A stretch of 64,000 bases of DNA from Nansenia antarctica (GCA_963989245.1 OZ022349.1:23490331-23554330), one strand, 5' to 3'; shown: positions 11,699 through 24,141, counted from the stretch's first letter. Program-made: numbers and translations. The notes: generated from the sequence alone by a model not told the origin.

Positions 11699-14435
11699 AT
11701 GGCAGCGTCCTCCTCCTCCTCCTCCTCCGCCGGGGGGGTCAGCGGCAGCAGCGTGACCGGGGGGTCCGGGTTCAGCGCCTCAGAGCTCATCCCCCCTAGG
11801 AAGGTCCTGTACACCTACCCCAAAGGAGCCGGGGAGATGATGGAAGGTCATTCAATAGCATAGGCTTTGATAAGAATAATAATAATAATAACCTTATCCT
11901 GCAAACGTTGCAGCTCAAAGTGCTTTAACATATCCATGCTTTATATGCTTTGATATATTTGTAGCCTATGTTTTTATGCTTTTATACATAGGCCCTATAT
12001 AAAATGTTATGTTGGATTTTTGTGATATTTGTAGGCTTTGATATACATTTCCAGTCGGAGCCTTTTGTCTGGGACGGGCTCCAGAATATACTGTGTTCTT
12101 CACGACTACACCAGTAACTTTCAGAATGCAATGTACTGTACCGGGCTGGGCTGAGCAGCAGGGCATTCTCTTAATACTCTAAGCTGTAAAAAAAAAAAAA
12201 AAAGGAAACGAAAAAACAAATACAAATAAAAATCCCTTTTGGTAGCCCTTGATGACATCAAGACATGCAGACGTCATTGGCACCTTTACTACCCTGCAGA
12301 GGTCAAGGTTTGGGTCAGGGTTAGTGATATGATCAAATAAAATAAAAATAATTTCCGTAGCTCTTGATGACATCAAGACATGCAGACGTCATTTGCACCT
12401 TGCTACCTTGCTGAGGTCCGGGTTTGGGTCAGGGTTAGTGATAAGATCGTCTGGAACAACGGCACAGTGCCCGTCACTATGACTACAGATTAACGTTTCT
12501 CCCTGGTTCATGCCCATGTCAATCTCTAGTTGTGCTAATTCGTCAAAGAGCACCTACGTTGCTGTCTGCGCTGCCCTATCTCCCTTCCGCCGCAGAATAT
12601 CTGACTTCACCTCAAGTGTCAACAGCCCAGACTGAGTTTACTCAGAGTGTAATCTCGGATCCCTGAATCTAATCTCTGAGACTACTGCGCAAAAGAACAT
12701 ACCGCTTTGATCTAATCCTAAACAAGTTATCCCTGTTCCCATAGCACCCAACTCTTCAGTTGACCTTCTGGCGTGCGCTAGCACACCAGCAAGCAGTCAA
12801 ATCAATGACGCCCCCCACCCCACATCACCCCGCTCCTCAATCTGTGGTCATTTTTGGCATTTAGCAGACGCCTTATTCCAAAACGATTTACAACAATTAC
12901 ATTTGACCCAGTCAGTGAATCATCTAATCTGTGCTCAATCCAGGGGCCATTGGCAGTCATCGGGCTAGAAGAAGGACGTTTTTAATACTTATTACACAGG
13001 AGAAACAGTACAGGGGGGGTAGTAGATGTCTAAGGAGGCACAGTGAAGGTGTAGCCTAAAGAGATGAGTCTTCAGTCTCTGGCAGGAAGATGGGGAGTGA
13101 TTCTGCAGTTCTGACAGCTGTTCCACATAGCGCCCAATGCCAAATCATAAGAGGATTTGTTGTTCGAGGGAGCAGAAGGCCTGTCTGGCTGTTTGCCCTT
13201 GCTTTGTGACCTCGTAGCTCCAGAACACAGTAATTAATGTGCTATGGTTGGGATAGTACTGGGGCACGGTGGATATTCTGGGGTCAAAGACAAAGGGCTC
13301 ATGGCTAAGTGGGACAGCGATGAGGCATGAGGGTTTCTGGTCCTCTTTGTCTAAGTTGTTTTGTTGTTGTGGTTGTGGTTGTGTAGTCTTTGTTAAAACA
13401 GTTTCCATATACTGCACACGTCGCACACTGATTGGCAAAAGTTTGCATAATGTGAGAAAAATCGGATGACGGTTTAACTAGGCCGCTCTCTTCCTCAAAT
13501 GACAGTAGGATTCAGATCATTCATACTTACCGCTTTGATACATGTAGGCTGTGGATCATGACATGATGCTGTATTATAATACCGTCTTACATAACGTACG
13601 TTTGACGTTACATGGAAATGGGGGCCTGTTTGCTTTTCACTCAGTCATTTGTGCCTCTGTCTTTTTCAGATGGCTCAGACAGATTCTTATGCGAGTCTGT
13701 ATTCAGCTACCAAGTGGCATCGACTCTGAAACAAGTGAAGCACGGTAAGTCAGTCATTTCACCGTTTGTTCGTTATTACAACATTGTCATGGGTATCATC
13801 ATGTAAGTATAATCTAAGTACTGTAAGTATAATCTAAGTACTGTAAGTATAATCTAAGTATTGTAAGTATAATATAAGTACTGTAAAGGCCAATGCACAC
13901 GGTGTGCGATTTTGTCGCGCGACAACATTCGATTCTCAATTCTTTGAATTATTTCAATTGGTGTGAATGGAGAATCGAATGTTGTCGTGCGATAACATCG
14001 CATCGCATGCCGTGTGCATTGTCTCATTCAAAACAATGGAATGGAATTCGGCGGTGCGACAAAATCAGGGCCGTGTGCATTGGCCTTAAGTATAATCTAA
14101 GTAACTTGTTGTTTTGGGAAAAGGGTACATCACTCATCAACGTTTTTAGACTAACAATATAACTGCCGCATGTCAACACCTCCAGAATGGCTCACTTGGA
14201 CGACAACATGAGCAAACAATAGGTGGCCTTACTGGGCTGATCTCTATTAGGTTATATAACTCTGTGTTTTCGCTGGTTCGGCATATTAAATAACCCTTTC
14301 ATGACGTGTTTTTGTGTTTGCGTAGATCAACAGGTATCTCGGATGGAGAAACTTGCGAGTTTGGTCGAAGAACTGGAAGCAGACGAATGGCGCTACAAAC
14401 CGATCGAGCAACTTCTGGGATTCACACCTTCGTAA
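11699..14435 (+). CDS. anapc16: ANAPC16, anaphase-promoting complex subunit 16 (complete)
   Basis: Coding exons 11699-11846, 13670-13744 and 14326-14435 join in frame to 333 nt, 110 aa, which is the human length as remembered. The N-terminus is the family-typical serine run (MAASSSSSSSAGG) followed by KVLYTYPKGAGEMMEDGS. The middle exon encodes the conserved DRFLCESVFSYQVASTLKQV, and the end is VEELEADEWRYKPIEQLLGF then TPS. An acceptor 'catgaccag' four bases before the ATG (exon from 11695) implies a non-coding first exon, probably ending near 9394. Family knowledge: a small non-catalytic APC/C subunit, part of the E3 ubiquitin ligase that drives anaphase and mitotic exit. Intron 1 holds a LINE and intron 2 holds two interspersed repeats and a MITE. 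No coding damage seen. Confidence 0.97.
12853..13130. mobile_element. Interspersed repeat, 'tttagcagacgcc' family
   Basis: Longest copy of the family also seen at 8203 and 61676. It carries 'tttagcagacgccttattcc', 'ggggccattggcagtcat', 'acagtacagggggggtag' and 'gatgagtcttcagtctctgg'. In anapc16 intron 2 (between exons 11846 and 13670). Confidence 0.65.
13803..13886. repeat. 20-bp tandem repeat (left of MITE)
   Basis: Unit 'gtaagtataatctaagtact' repeated about four times; one more partial unit follows the MITE at 14087. The array records the pre-insertion sequence of the MITE. Confidence 0.85.
13887..14086. mobile_element. MITE, PIF/Harbinger-like, copy A (TAA target site)
   Basis: A 200-bp element with terminal inverted repeats AGGCCAATGCACACGG / CCGTGTGCATTGGCCT and a nested inverted 'cattcgattctc' core. 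Flanked by TAA on both sides (13884-13886, 14087-14089). Related copies are at 24828-25038 and 54928-55128. Short ORFs here come from the repeat. Confidence 0.85.
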
Positions 14436-14761
14436 AATAAAGAAGCGCCCATTAGTAGTACAGTAGTCACCGTTGGTTAATATGTCACCGTCTGAACAGC
14501 TGTTTTGAAATGTGGAGGAAGGACAACATTTCTCTACAATCCGTTTCAGTTTTTTTGTGTCAGCTGACAGCTTCAGACTTTATTTAAACATCCCTCAAAT
14601 TGACTTATAATATTGTTTATTTCTGTACATTATTTCTAAAATGTTGCATTTGAAAGATTGTTCATGCTGTTACATTAGGAACCGGACGATGTTGTTATCA
14701 TAGTTGGGGAAAATGAACATTTCATCAGTGTTTTACTATTGTCCTTTTTTTTATGAAATCA

Positions 14762-14767
14762 AATAAA
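14762..14767 (+). terminator. anapc16 polyadenylation signal
   Basis: AATAAA about 330 nt downstream of the anapc16 stop codon; the first clear signal after the stop. Confidence 0.7.
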
Positions 14768-14769
14768 AG

Positions 14770-16530
14770 ATAACATGATGATTGAAGCCTGGAAACAAAA
14801 TGTGTACATATCAAGTGTGTTTAAAGCTTTGAGTTTTGATTTGCAGGATAGCCTTTGCTTCGACTACAGTTGTTGTGATGGGTTGTCATCACACGGTTTA
14901 AACCACAGAACCAGGCGAGTGTCATCCTTGATGCTATTGTGCGGGCTACAGTTGCTACAGTAGGCGCTGAAGTGTAAGGGCAGAGAGGATCTAGGCCTAG
15001 GGTGACTCAACCCACAGGACAGAGGCAGGCAGCTATTTTCCACATGGCTGTACTATCAGTCAGAAACCTTCAAACTGCAGTCTGCTCAGCCTCTCCTGTC
15101 CCCTTTCATGTATGTCCTCCCAGATGCTTTCCCTAACAGCATCAGACAAGTCACCAGAGGAAAAAGTTGAACAAAGAGGCTCTGTAAAGGAAATAGTAAC
15201 GTATCCGTGGGTCTACACAGTAAGTACAGTAGAGTTACCCTGCTGATGTTCGCTCCCCAGCCGCCTCTAAAGCCTAAGCTATTGTTTTGCTCATTCCAAA
15301 ACCCTGACTTTTCTTGTAACCATGGTAATGTATTGTGAATATAATCATAAGACTTGTTTTTTACCAATGAACTCGTCTTTTCAGCTGACACTCCAAACAC
15401 CTGGTCTTTGTTAATAGTTGTTGAAAGTCAGGAGATGTACTGTACTTTTTGTCTCAACAGTTGAATGTTGAATGTTGTTCATCTGAATGATGGGCGGAGC
15501 AAGAGTTTGGATGAATGTACAGAATGTACTGTTCTAGGCTTCAAGTGATTGTCTAGTTTTTTTGTGGTCCATAAAAGGGCGTCACTGGCCTTCCACTACA
15601 CACCTCTGGGTCCTAAAGCTGGGTCTCTAAAAGTTTTTTTTGACACGGCTTGAAAACTTTTCAGTGTCAAATGGTTGATAGTTTTTCCACTCCTACAGGT
15701 CAGGTGACCTTTTAAAGATGGATCTTTATTATTATCTATCAATAATCACGAATCCACAACCACAACATGAACGATTAACATTTGAATAATGTTTTCTTTC
15801 AGTTCCTCCTTAGCTTGTACAGTACAGTCCCTCCTTAGCTTGTACAGTACAGTTGGTCCCTCCCTCCTCACATGTTGTTGCCATCTTGTTACAGTGCTGC
15901 ATATGGGGTATCTGGTTACACATCAACACTTTCCAGGCTTTCTTGAGGGAGTGTAGACTTCCAGGAACATGTACAAGAACGTGTCCTGAGACAATCCTTA
16001 CCACAGACCAAACTTGTTATAGTTTCATAATCATATCACATCTTTGCAAGTACAAAAAGTTCAGTTAGTTAGTTATATCACCAGTCCATCGTCTACACTC
16101 TACAGTATCTATTTTCAATATGAATAGTCATTAATTTAAGAAAATAAAGCATTATTATGTTCCTTGGGGATTTGGGCCTGTTGTATGGAGGCTATTTAAA
16201 GCATAGGTTATTTGGGTTGAGATGAGAATAGTCTCTGCACCTTCAATAAATAACACCAACTCATAACACCATCAAAAAACACATTTGTTTTTCACACCAT
16301 CATTCCATGACCTTTGCACTCCTTCCAGTGTTCTAAATGTAATGCTATAACACATAACTACAAACAAAGAACACGTGTTTACCTTCAACGGTGTCACTTA
16401 GCACAGTCAACATAATTAACTTGTTTTTTTAACAACCGTTGTGGTGCAACCACATCAGATAATACATCCTGTCCTATGATGAAAATAATCAAGATTATGG
16501 TATCCTGGACAAAGTAAATGATGCAACATT
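14770..16530. other. anapc16-ddit4 intergenic region, nothing recognised
   Basis: AT-leaning single-copy-looking sequence. A 'cttagcttgtacagtacag' segment is duplicated near 15808-15852. No exons, RNA genes or transposon ends were identified; it could hold ddit4 distal control elements, but nothing in the sequence proves that. Confidence 0.45.
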
Positions 16531-16531
16531 A

Positions 16532-16660
16532 TGGGCCGGTTTCACAGACACGGCTTAAGGCCTAGTCCCAAACTAAAACAACATGTTCAATGGAGAATCA
16601 CCATTGAAAGTATGATTTAGTCCAAGACTAGGCTCAACCCTTGTCTGTGAAACTGGCCCA
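16532..16660. mobile_element. MITE with TGGGCC(A/G)GTTTCACAGAC inverted ends
   Basis: A 129-bp element whose ends are inverted repeats (tgggccggtttcacagac / gtctgtgaaactggccca) and whose inner 'aaggcctagtcc' region is also roughly palindromic. Relatives: 7120-7212 (partial) and 59972-60359 (interrupted). Confidence 0.8.
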
Positions 16661-17173
16661 ATGAACTATCAGTTGTTTATAGATATAAGCCTGTGTATGA
16701 TTGTAACATTGCATCATCCTCTTCTGGAGAACATTGAGAAGTCACCAGTGTTGAATCATGCAGAACGGTTAACCATGCAACGTTAGCTATGCAATGACAC
16801 CAGGGAAAAGCCACGGCATGCATCACCCTTTTGCACACAAAAATGACAACAGATATTTGAAGTTACACATTCTAAAATGCAAAGGGTCCATTGTTGGTCT
16901 ACTGCTCTTTGTTCAGCTTTGGCTAATACCATTAGCGTCCTGTAGGGGGCGCGTATCTTGCTGCAGGAGAGAGTTGTTGGTGACATAATTCTTATCATAG
17001 GACAAGTTTACAATATCAAGAGAAAGGGGTGAAATCACGTCTATATACTTCAATGGGTATTCCATGTGCCATCTGAATCTGTCTTATGGACAAAATGGCA
17101 TTCAGAGTAGGGGATCAGCTTGTTCCTCGAACAGGGAGCTTTTTCTGGTGCAATGCATGTTGTTGTTCACAAC

Positions 17174-17174
<1 letters not shown>

Positions 17175-17252
<78 letters not shown>
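17175..17252. repeat. (CA)n microsatellite upstream of ddit4
   Basis: Long uninterrupted CA tract about 240-310 bp upstream of the ddit4 proximal promoter. It generates several spurious His/Thr and Val/Cys ORFs. Confidence 0.97.
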
Positions 17253-17261
<9 letters not shown>

Positions 17262-17514
17262 GTTGATAGAAAAGAAATGACGTAATGTGCGGCAGCTGCA
17301 CAACAACAGCAACAACGAAGGAGAAGTGCATCAGAAGTGATGGATCTTTGACATGTCCGAGCAAATACTACGTGCAACAAAGCTGGTAATTTTCCCCAAA
17401 CCAACCCATTTAGGGGGGGGTCCCAACCCCCCCCCCCCCCCCCGTTCTCCCATTCTTTCTTCTCTCCCATCGGTGTGTGTGCAAGGGCATGTTACCAGGC
17501 AAGATAGAGACGCG

Positions 17515-17740
17515 AGGACGTGCCTCCAAGTCTGATTGGCTTAAAAGCAGAAAAGTGGGCGTGCCTTTAGACCCTCTGTGCAAGCCGACTATAAAAGCAG
17601 ATCTGTTGTTGCAGAAAATCTGCAGAGCTGAACAGCTGAGTAGGGAGACAGAGAAGCGAAGAGAAAGAAAGGGGAAAAAAAAACCTTTGTCCTCGAAAGA
17701 TCAGCAAAAAAGCTACCGACCAGCTGGACATTATTTCGCT
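17515..17740 (+). promoter_or_regulatory. ddit4 core promoter and non-coding exon 1
   Basis: A TATA box (TATAAAA, 17590-17596) lies about 25-30 bp upstream of the likely start near 17620. Upstream are an inverted CCAAT box (ATTGG, 17535-17539) and an ACGTG hypoxia-response core at 17518-17522, plus a GGGCGTG box near 17558. Exon 1 is non-coding and ends at donor 'ttcgct/gtaagta' (17740). DDIT4 is a known HIF-1 and stress target; that the ACGTG works here is inference. Confidence 0.75.
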
Positions 17741-17931
17741 GTAAGTATTTTTTGTTTCATGCTTTTTGTGCAACTTTTTAGTTTTCGCTTAAACAAGCTG
17801 ATGCAAGCTGCTGCTTCGTAACAAAGAAAGGATAAAGTTGCCTGGTCAGTTTGCTAGATTAAATGTCTACCAAACCTAACTTTTTATTTGTTGATTCTCT
17901 TACTATGCTCCTCTTGCTGTATTTTTTAAAA

Positions 17932-18003
17932 TTAAAATCTAAAGCACTTTGAATTGCCCCTGTGCGGTGGTATGAAATGTGCTATACAAATAAACTTGCC
18001 GTG
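17932..18003 (+). mobile_element. LINE 3' terminal fragment in ddit4 intron 1
   Basis: Carries 'aaagcactttgaattgcc' and 'gtgctatacaaataaact', the usual 3' end of fish L2/Rex-type LINEs. No coding portion. Confidence 0.55.
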
Positions 18004-18271
18004 CCTAACTACACTGGGTAGTCGAAAACAGATGACGGAAGAATGTTAATCGTGTTATGCAGCCTGCCATAATAACCCGATCAGTATATAAACGAAGGCA
18101 ACAATGTAGCTACAGACTATTTCCCCCCCCCCAGCCTGTCAACACTTCATTCATTTCTTTTAGGTCTTGCCCACTGCCATCATCAGCGGTCATTGATCTA
18201 ATATTTGCATTCCCTTTGTTTCCACAGCAGAATCAGATGGTCCTCAACTGACATCTACGAACTGAACAATC

Positions 18272-19085
18272 ATGCCTGCACTTTCTACCACCGCTGCTGC
18301 CCCGGGGGTCGGGAGCTCCCCCCGGTCTCCTGTGGACGGCCCCCCGAGACGTGTGTCCTGGGGGAAGCTGGTCCAGAAACTGACCGAGTTCAGTGGGTCA
18401 ACCAACAGCAGCATGGATTCTGACTCGGACAACGGCAGCAGGAGTGATCTCTCAGACTCCGGTAAATACATGACAATGCACAACCTCTAAACCTCTAGTT
18501 TGATAATTGTTGAGTGAATAACGCTAGATTCGATCTGACGTTCAGTATGACTAAAACTTAACTTTCTCCTCCTTTCTACTTTCAGGGTACGACATGGCCG
18601 TCGACATCTCTGGGTCGGACGGAGACCTGTTTTACGATCCCATGGAGGAGACCTTGCTCAAAGAAGTCGTGGACCTTATCGCCCGTAGCCTGAGGGAAGC
18701 CAAGGACAGTGCCCTGAGGTGTTCCAAACTGCTCATCCCAGAGAAGCTTCTGGAGCACATCGGCCAGGAGCTGCTCCACCTGGCGGCCAGTGAGCCCTGC
18801 GGCCTTAGGGGGGCGCTCATCGACCTGTGCGTGGAGCAGGGAGACGTGTGTCAAAGCATGGAGCAGATAGCGGTGGACCCCTACCTTGTCCCCACGTTCC
18901 AGCTCACACTTGTACTGAGGCTAGACTCCAGGGGCCTGTGGCCCAAAATCCAAGGGCTTTTCGCCACAAAGTCTCCGACGACTCCAGTGATGAGGCAGGC
19001 CTCATCATTAAGACTAAGCACCGGCTTCAGAGTGATCAAGAAGAAACTCTACAGCTCTGAAGACTTGCTCATCGAAGAGTGCTGA
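18272..19085 (+). CDS. ddit4: DDIT4 / REDD1, DNA-damage-inducible transcript 4 (complete)
   Basis: Coding exons 18272-18461 and 18586-19085 join in frame to 690 nt (229 aa). Exon 2 begins at about 18228 after 'ttccacag'; the ATG is the first in that exon. N-terminal third is Ser/Pro-rich and disordered (PVDGPPRRVSWGKLVQKLTE, then a DSDSDNGSRSDLSDSG stretch). The C-terminal RTP801 domain starts near residue 85 and contains LIPEKLLEHIGQELLHLA, GLRGALIDLCVEQGDVC, the LDSRGLWPKIQGLF motif and the KKKLYSSEDLLIEEC end, all family hallmarks. Known role: stress-induced cytosolic inhibitor of mTORC1 acting through 14-3-3/TSC2. The three-exon layout with untranslated exon 1 is the vertebrate one. No damage seen. 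Confidence 0.98.
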
Positions 19086-19810
19086 AAACCAAAGAGACTT
19101 GCACACCTGGGGGGGGGGGGGGGTGACCCTAGTGCTTTTTCTAATGAAACTTGTTCCTAACGCTCATGAAACGGTACACTTGTACCCAATATTTGTGATG
19201 AATCAACTGTATGATTTCTAGAAACAAATTATTCTCAACTGTTAAAGATGTTAAAGACCTATTACATTGCTATCTACATTTATTGTGCCCCCATGTTTCT
19301 GTAGGGGAGCTCAAGGTTAAGGTACTTGGAAGGAAACAAAAAAAGTATAGTAAATGCCTATTGTGCTTAACAGCATGTAGCTGACCCAGACACTGAAATA
19401 CAGATATTTGCACTTTTGCAAATGACATGCCACTATATTAAACAGACATGATAGGGGTTGTGGGGGGTACTCCATGTTTACCTCAGTTTCTATGGAAACC
19501 AGACGATGGCAGCTAGCTATATGGTTATGTAGTAATTTTGAGACTATTGTTATAATTTGTTTTACATGACAGGCAAAGTCGTTGTGAACCAGACTTGCAT
19601 CTGACATGTTTCGAGGAACATTAGCGACACTCGCCTTTCCCTTTTTTGTACGCAAGCCACTGTTCATCAGGGGCCAAAATGTTACTTGATTCTTTCTTTC
19701 GCATTTTAAACCATGTCCTGCATATTCATCTGTGTGCATCATTCATTTATTTGATATTCAAATATCCACACTGCACTGTTTTTGTACTTTTCATTTAAGT
19801 CATGTCAAAC

Positions 19811-19816
19811 AATAAA
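19811..19816 (+). terminator. ddit4 polyadenylation signal
   Basis: AATAAA about 725 nt after the stop codon. The intervening sequence is a plausible 3' UTR and includes a 13-base G run near 19111-19123. Confidence 0.75.
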
Positions 19817-20287
19817 TTATTTTTTACAAAAATGCACATCCTCTGGATCTTCCTTTTTTTTCATTTGAGTGTGTGCGGTATCTGGGACTGAACTACGAAA
19901 TGTCAAACATCCTCTTGTGTGGAAATATGCTTCAGTGCGTCAGATACGGTGTAGAGAGCTTAGCATTACGTCACCGAAGATGGAGGCCCTGCCCAGAAAC
20001 ATCCTATAGTTGCAGTTTCTCATCATAGCCCCTTTCTCGCTTGACACTTCAGTGAATTAGAGAGGTTAGGTATACAAGATGGATGGTAAACATTACAGCA
20101 AGTCAATCCAATGGCATAATCATGTTTCTTATGTTTCCAATACTTTGGATTTACACTAAGGGTCTTGTTTCTGGTCAGGAGTTCACTACATCAGGGAGTG
20201 TGTGTCCTGAAGTGAGATCCCTCCACCCCAGCCAGACATTAACAAGCCTGTTAGTAGGGTCTCATAATACTTGTATCATTTCTTGTT

Positions 20288-20612
20288 TGAATGAATGAAT
20301 GAATGAATGGTCTTTATTGTCATTGCTATAGTACAGGTACCAAACAACGAAATTTGGGAGGGGTGGCTCCCCTGGTGCTAGGAAAGAGAAAAAAAAACTA
20401 AAAAAAACACAAGGGAAAGGAGCTGGTTTACATAAATAAAGGCTATGTACACTATCCACTATACTATACTGTACAGATAAAACACTGTGCTGTACTCTAT
20501 GCTATGCTATACCTATTCTAACATTTCCTATTCTCTGAACCTTATGTACCCTAGGGTTGTCATATTGCACATAGTGTTATTGCACATTCATTTAAAGTGT
20601 CGCAGTTTGGAA
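20288..20612 (-). mobile_element. LINE 3' end with (ATTC)n tail
   Basis: Closely matches the 3' portion of the LINE at 9724-11345, from (GAAT)n through 'tggtctttattgtcattgc' to 'catttaaagtgtcgcagttt' on the + strand. 5'-truncated before any RT sequence. Confidence 0.85.
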
Positions 20613-20704
20613 ATTGGTTTCTACCCGGTCCTTCAGTTCAGTGATCATGGGTGCTGTATTGCCCTATTTTAGTTCATTGACCCCCAGGAGCAACATGAGA
20701 CAGC

Positions 20705-21045
20705 AACCTTGTCTGTGAGTGGCTGAAGTGAAATGTTTCTAGTTATGAAGACCAGTGATGACGTTACTGTAAGGTACGTGTGACTCTAACGGCTTTGTGT
20801 GCACGCGCTAGGGTTGAACACTGTCACAATGGCTTCAAGTGGCAGTTGCTTTGTTCAAGGAATATGCCTCCGTATTGTCTATGAGGGCTAAAGTGAAATG
20901 TTTCTAGTTATGAAGAGACCAGTGATGACGTTACTGTAAGGTACGTGTGACTCTTAACGACTTTGTTTGCACACGCTAGGGTTTAACACTGTCACAATGG
21001 CTTCAAGTGGCAGTCGCTTTGTTCAAGGAATATGCCTCCACCATA
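20705..21045. repeat. Two-copy tandem duplication, about 170 bp
   Basis: The block from 'tgaagtgaaatgtttctagt' to 'gttcaaggaatatgcctcc' occurs twice head-to-tail (about 20711-20870 and 20890-21041) with a dozen or so differences. Confidence 0.85.
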
Positions 21046-21666
21046 GAGATGGAACAGATGTTGTATGACCTCCACTCTCTCTCCTGTATTAGTGCCCTCA
21101 AAACTAGGAAATGTTTTATATGTGGTGTTTACCTAGCAACAGTACTTTGATTGGCTACAGAATGAAGCATCATAATGGAGGCATTTCTGGTGAGTAAAGT
21201 CACCCGTGGCACTCTAGAAGGTTGACAATTTGGGGCGACTTCGGCACTAAATTGGTTAACTACAGAAATTGAAATACAGTCATATCAGCAAACATGCACT
21301 ACCACGTTTGACGGTGATGACGATGCCAGAGACAGAACAGTTGTTCTATGACTGCCACTCTCTCTCTCCTGTATAAGCACCCATTTACATTACATTTACA
21401 TTGTTGGCATTTAGCAGACACCCTTCAGCGATACAAGCTAATTACAGAAGTTGAAGCCGTCCCTGCAAACGTGCACAGCAGCATGTCTGCCTGTGATGAC
21501 ACACAGGAAGGCCCAGGACTTCAAGCCAATTTCATATGACTAATGCACTGACTAGGCTCTTTCTACCCCTCCATTCTCTCTCTCTCACAAACAAGGATGA
21601 CAGATGCAGCACGTAAGATTGTTTATCTGGCCTCCCCAAACCAACCACACTCAAAGTACAAAAGTA

Positions 21667-21697
<31 letters not shown>

Positions 21698-22259
21698 GTG
21701 ACTACTTGCACACTACCTGATTACTTGAACCCTACCTGACTACTTGTACTGTACCATATTGCATTTCATCTTATTATACTTTACACAGCATTTTGCACTA
21801 CTGATTCCACTGTAGTACGACCGGTTCCACTGTAGTACAACTACCACTTTATCAATTGAAATGATTACTTACGTTACTTATTTTACTTCACTCTATTATT
21901 GTGATTTTGTATCTTGCTGCAATGCCAATGTTGAAGAACCTAAGCCAAACACTGTTTCTCTTGTGTACTTGTACATTGGATGTAATAAAAGAAATTCTGA
22001 TTCTGAATATTTTTTACCAGTTTGAGTAGTGAAAATACCACCATCAGACTTAGCTGAGGTGCTGGAGCTGAAGAGTATCAAATAGAGTGCAAATGCTGCT
22101 TTTTGGCACTCTATTTGTTACCAGTTTGAGTAAAAGCATAACATGGACATTGTGAGCAAGACCTACTACTTTGCTGTAATAAAAACATATTTGCTTTGAT
22201 TTGTTTCAGGAATATAGAGATGGAATCATAGTTCATAGATATGACAACAGTTCTATGCC

Positions 22260-22319
<60 letters not shown>

Positions 22320-22463
22320 GTATGAGCGAACCACAGCACTTGGCATGAAGCCATCTGCCAATGTGCACAACCACACATCTGACTGTTGTTCTGATGAGAC
22401 ACGGGAATAAAAGCCAATTTCACGACTAATCCACTGACTCTGCTCTTTCTCCACCTCTATTAT

Positions 22464-22523
<60 letters not shown>

Positions 22524-23050
22524 GGATGACGCTGATGCACCGTGTATACTTTTTTTTTCTTTTCCCCAGTTTGAGTTAAAGCATAACATGGAAAGTGAGA
22601 GCAAGACCTACTTATCAACCACTATCAAATCATCTGTAAAAAAAAAAAAAATAGAGAAAAAGATTTGTTTGGATTTGTTTTAGGAATATGCCACCATAAA
22701 TGGTTCCACCATAGAGACGGAACAACTGTTCTATGACTTCCTCTCTCTCTCTCTCTTCTGTATGAGCGGACTTCAGCGACACAAGCAACCACAGAACTTG
22801 GCATGAAGCCATCTGCCAACGTGCAACCACATGTCAGACTGTGATGAGACACGGGAATAAAAGCCAATTTCACAACTAATCCACTGACTCGGCTCTTTCT
22901 CCACCTCTATTATTCTCTCTTTCTCTCTCTCTCACACACAAGGATAACACCAATGCAGCACGTAGATTTTTTTTATTTTTCCCAGTTTGAGTAAAAGCAT
23001 AACATGGAAAGTGTGAGCAAGACCTACTTCTCAGCGATTGTGTTGTAATG
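21046..23050. repeat. Degenerate tandem array of 400-600 bp units
   Basis: Four imperfect copies of one composite unit (about 21046-21620, 22020-22530, 22560-22950, then a fragment to 23040). Each has 'gagacggaacaactgttcta'-type text, a (TC)n tract, 'cttggcatgaagccatctgc', 'aagccaatttcac', a 'ccactgactc' segment and a 'tgagtaaaagcataacatgg' segment. (TC)n lengths differ greatly between copies and (CA)n occurs in one. An (AT)n tract lies at 21668-21694. No protein-coding potential. Confidence 0.75.
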
Positions 23051-23892
23051 AACATGATTAATCTTTAATAAAAAAGAAAAGAAAAAAGAAATAACACAAC
23101 AAAAAAAAAACATTTCAAATAGAATCCAACAATAAATACTACTATCTCACAGGGTCGCTCATTTTAAATACAGCCTGCCAAATCAAAACTTCTCTGTACA
23201 AGCCTTAATAGGTATACACCCATAAGACTCATTAGGAGGTTATATAAATATAATCCCTGCATAGTTAAAAAGTTCAGAATGTACATATAAAGTAATATCA
23301 GGAAATGACTCAGCTTCAATTGGTCTTCACATTGACTGATTTGACCATCCAGAAATAAAATAAAAATATTAATTATTCTCAGTAGTATCAATTGCTAATT
23401 AAGGACAACTGTTGCACTATATTATTACTATATTCAGTTCTGAAAATTTCCTGATTTTGAAACCCCTTACTGCATCTGACTTGGTTGAATCCAGACGTAA
23501 ACTGAGTATTTCTACAACAGTCAGGCTTGTGACAGAGCACAGTCCAACTGTTGAAGATACATAATGATTCGGGGCCTGGAGTTCTTCCTGATCACGTGAC
23601 CTGGCCAGGACTGGTTAGAGCTGTTAACGACTAACAACTCCAGGCCCTGACCATGATATCCAACAGAGGGGCTCGTTCAGCATCATCATCCTCTTCGTCA
23701 TAGTCATCATCATCGTCATCTCAAATAGCATTTCATAATCTCTAGGCGAGAAAGTCCTCTTGATTCGCAGTGTTTTAGGTGTGCAGTCTTACCAGGTCCT
23801 GAACGTTGAAAAGCATTTTATTTACAGCCCGTAAAACTATTGTTCTGGGAGATTCTCTGAACAACCTAGAGGGAAGGCAAAAGGATCTGATA

Positions 23893-24115
23893 TAAATGGA
23901 CGGCACTTATTCCAAACTGCTTTACAAATGACCTCTCATTCACCCATTCACACACCAATGGCCGCAAGCTACCATGCAAGGCGCCGGCCAGCTCATTGGG
24001 AGCAATTTGGGGTTCAGTGTCTTGCCCAAGGACTGCCCCTTGACAGCCGGGGATCGAACTGCCGACCTTGCGATCATTAGACGCCGGCTCTACCTCCCGA
24101 GCCACAGCCGCATAT
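23893..24115 (-). mobile_element. tRNA-derived SINE (minus orientation)
   Basis: On the minus strand the head at the right end reads 'gtggctcgggaggtagagcc' with B-box-like 'ggttcgatcc'-type sequence following. The body contains 'ttgcccaaggac' and 'tgagagg'. Same family as 25757-25962. Confidence 0.75.
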
Positions 24116-24141
24116 ACAATATGCAGGGAAACAATTATTAA

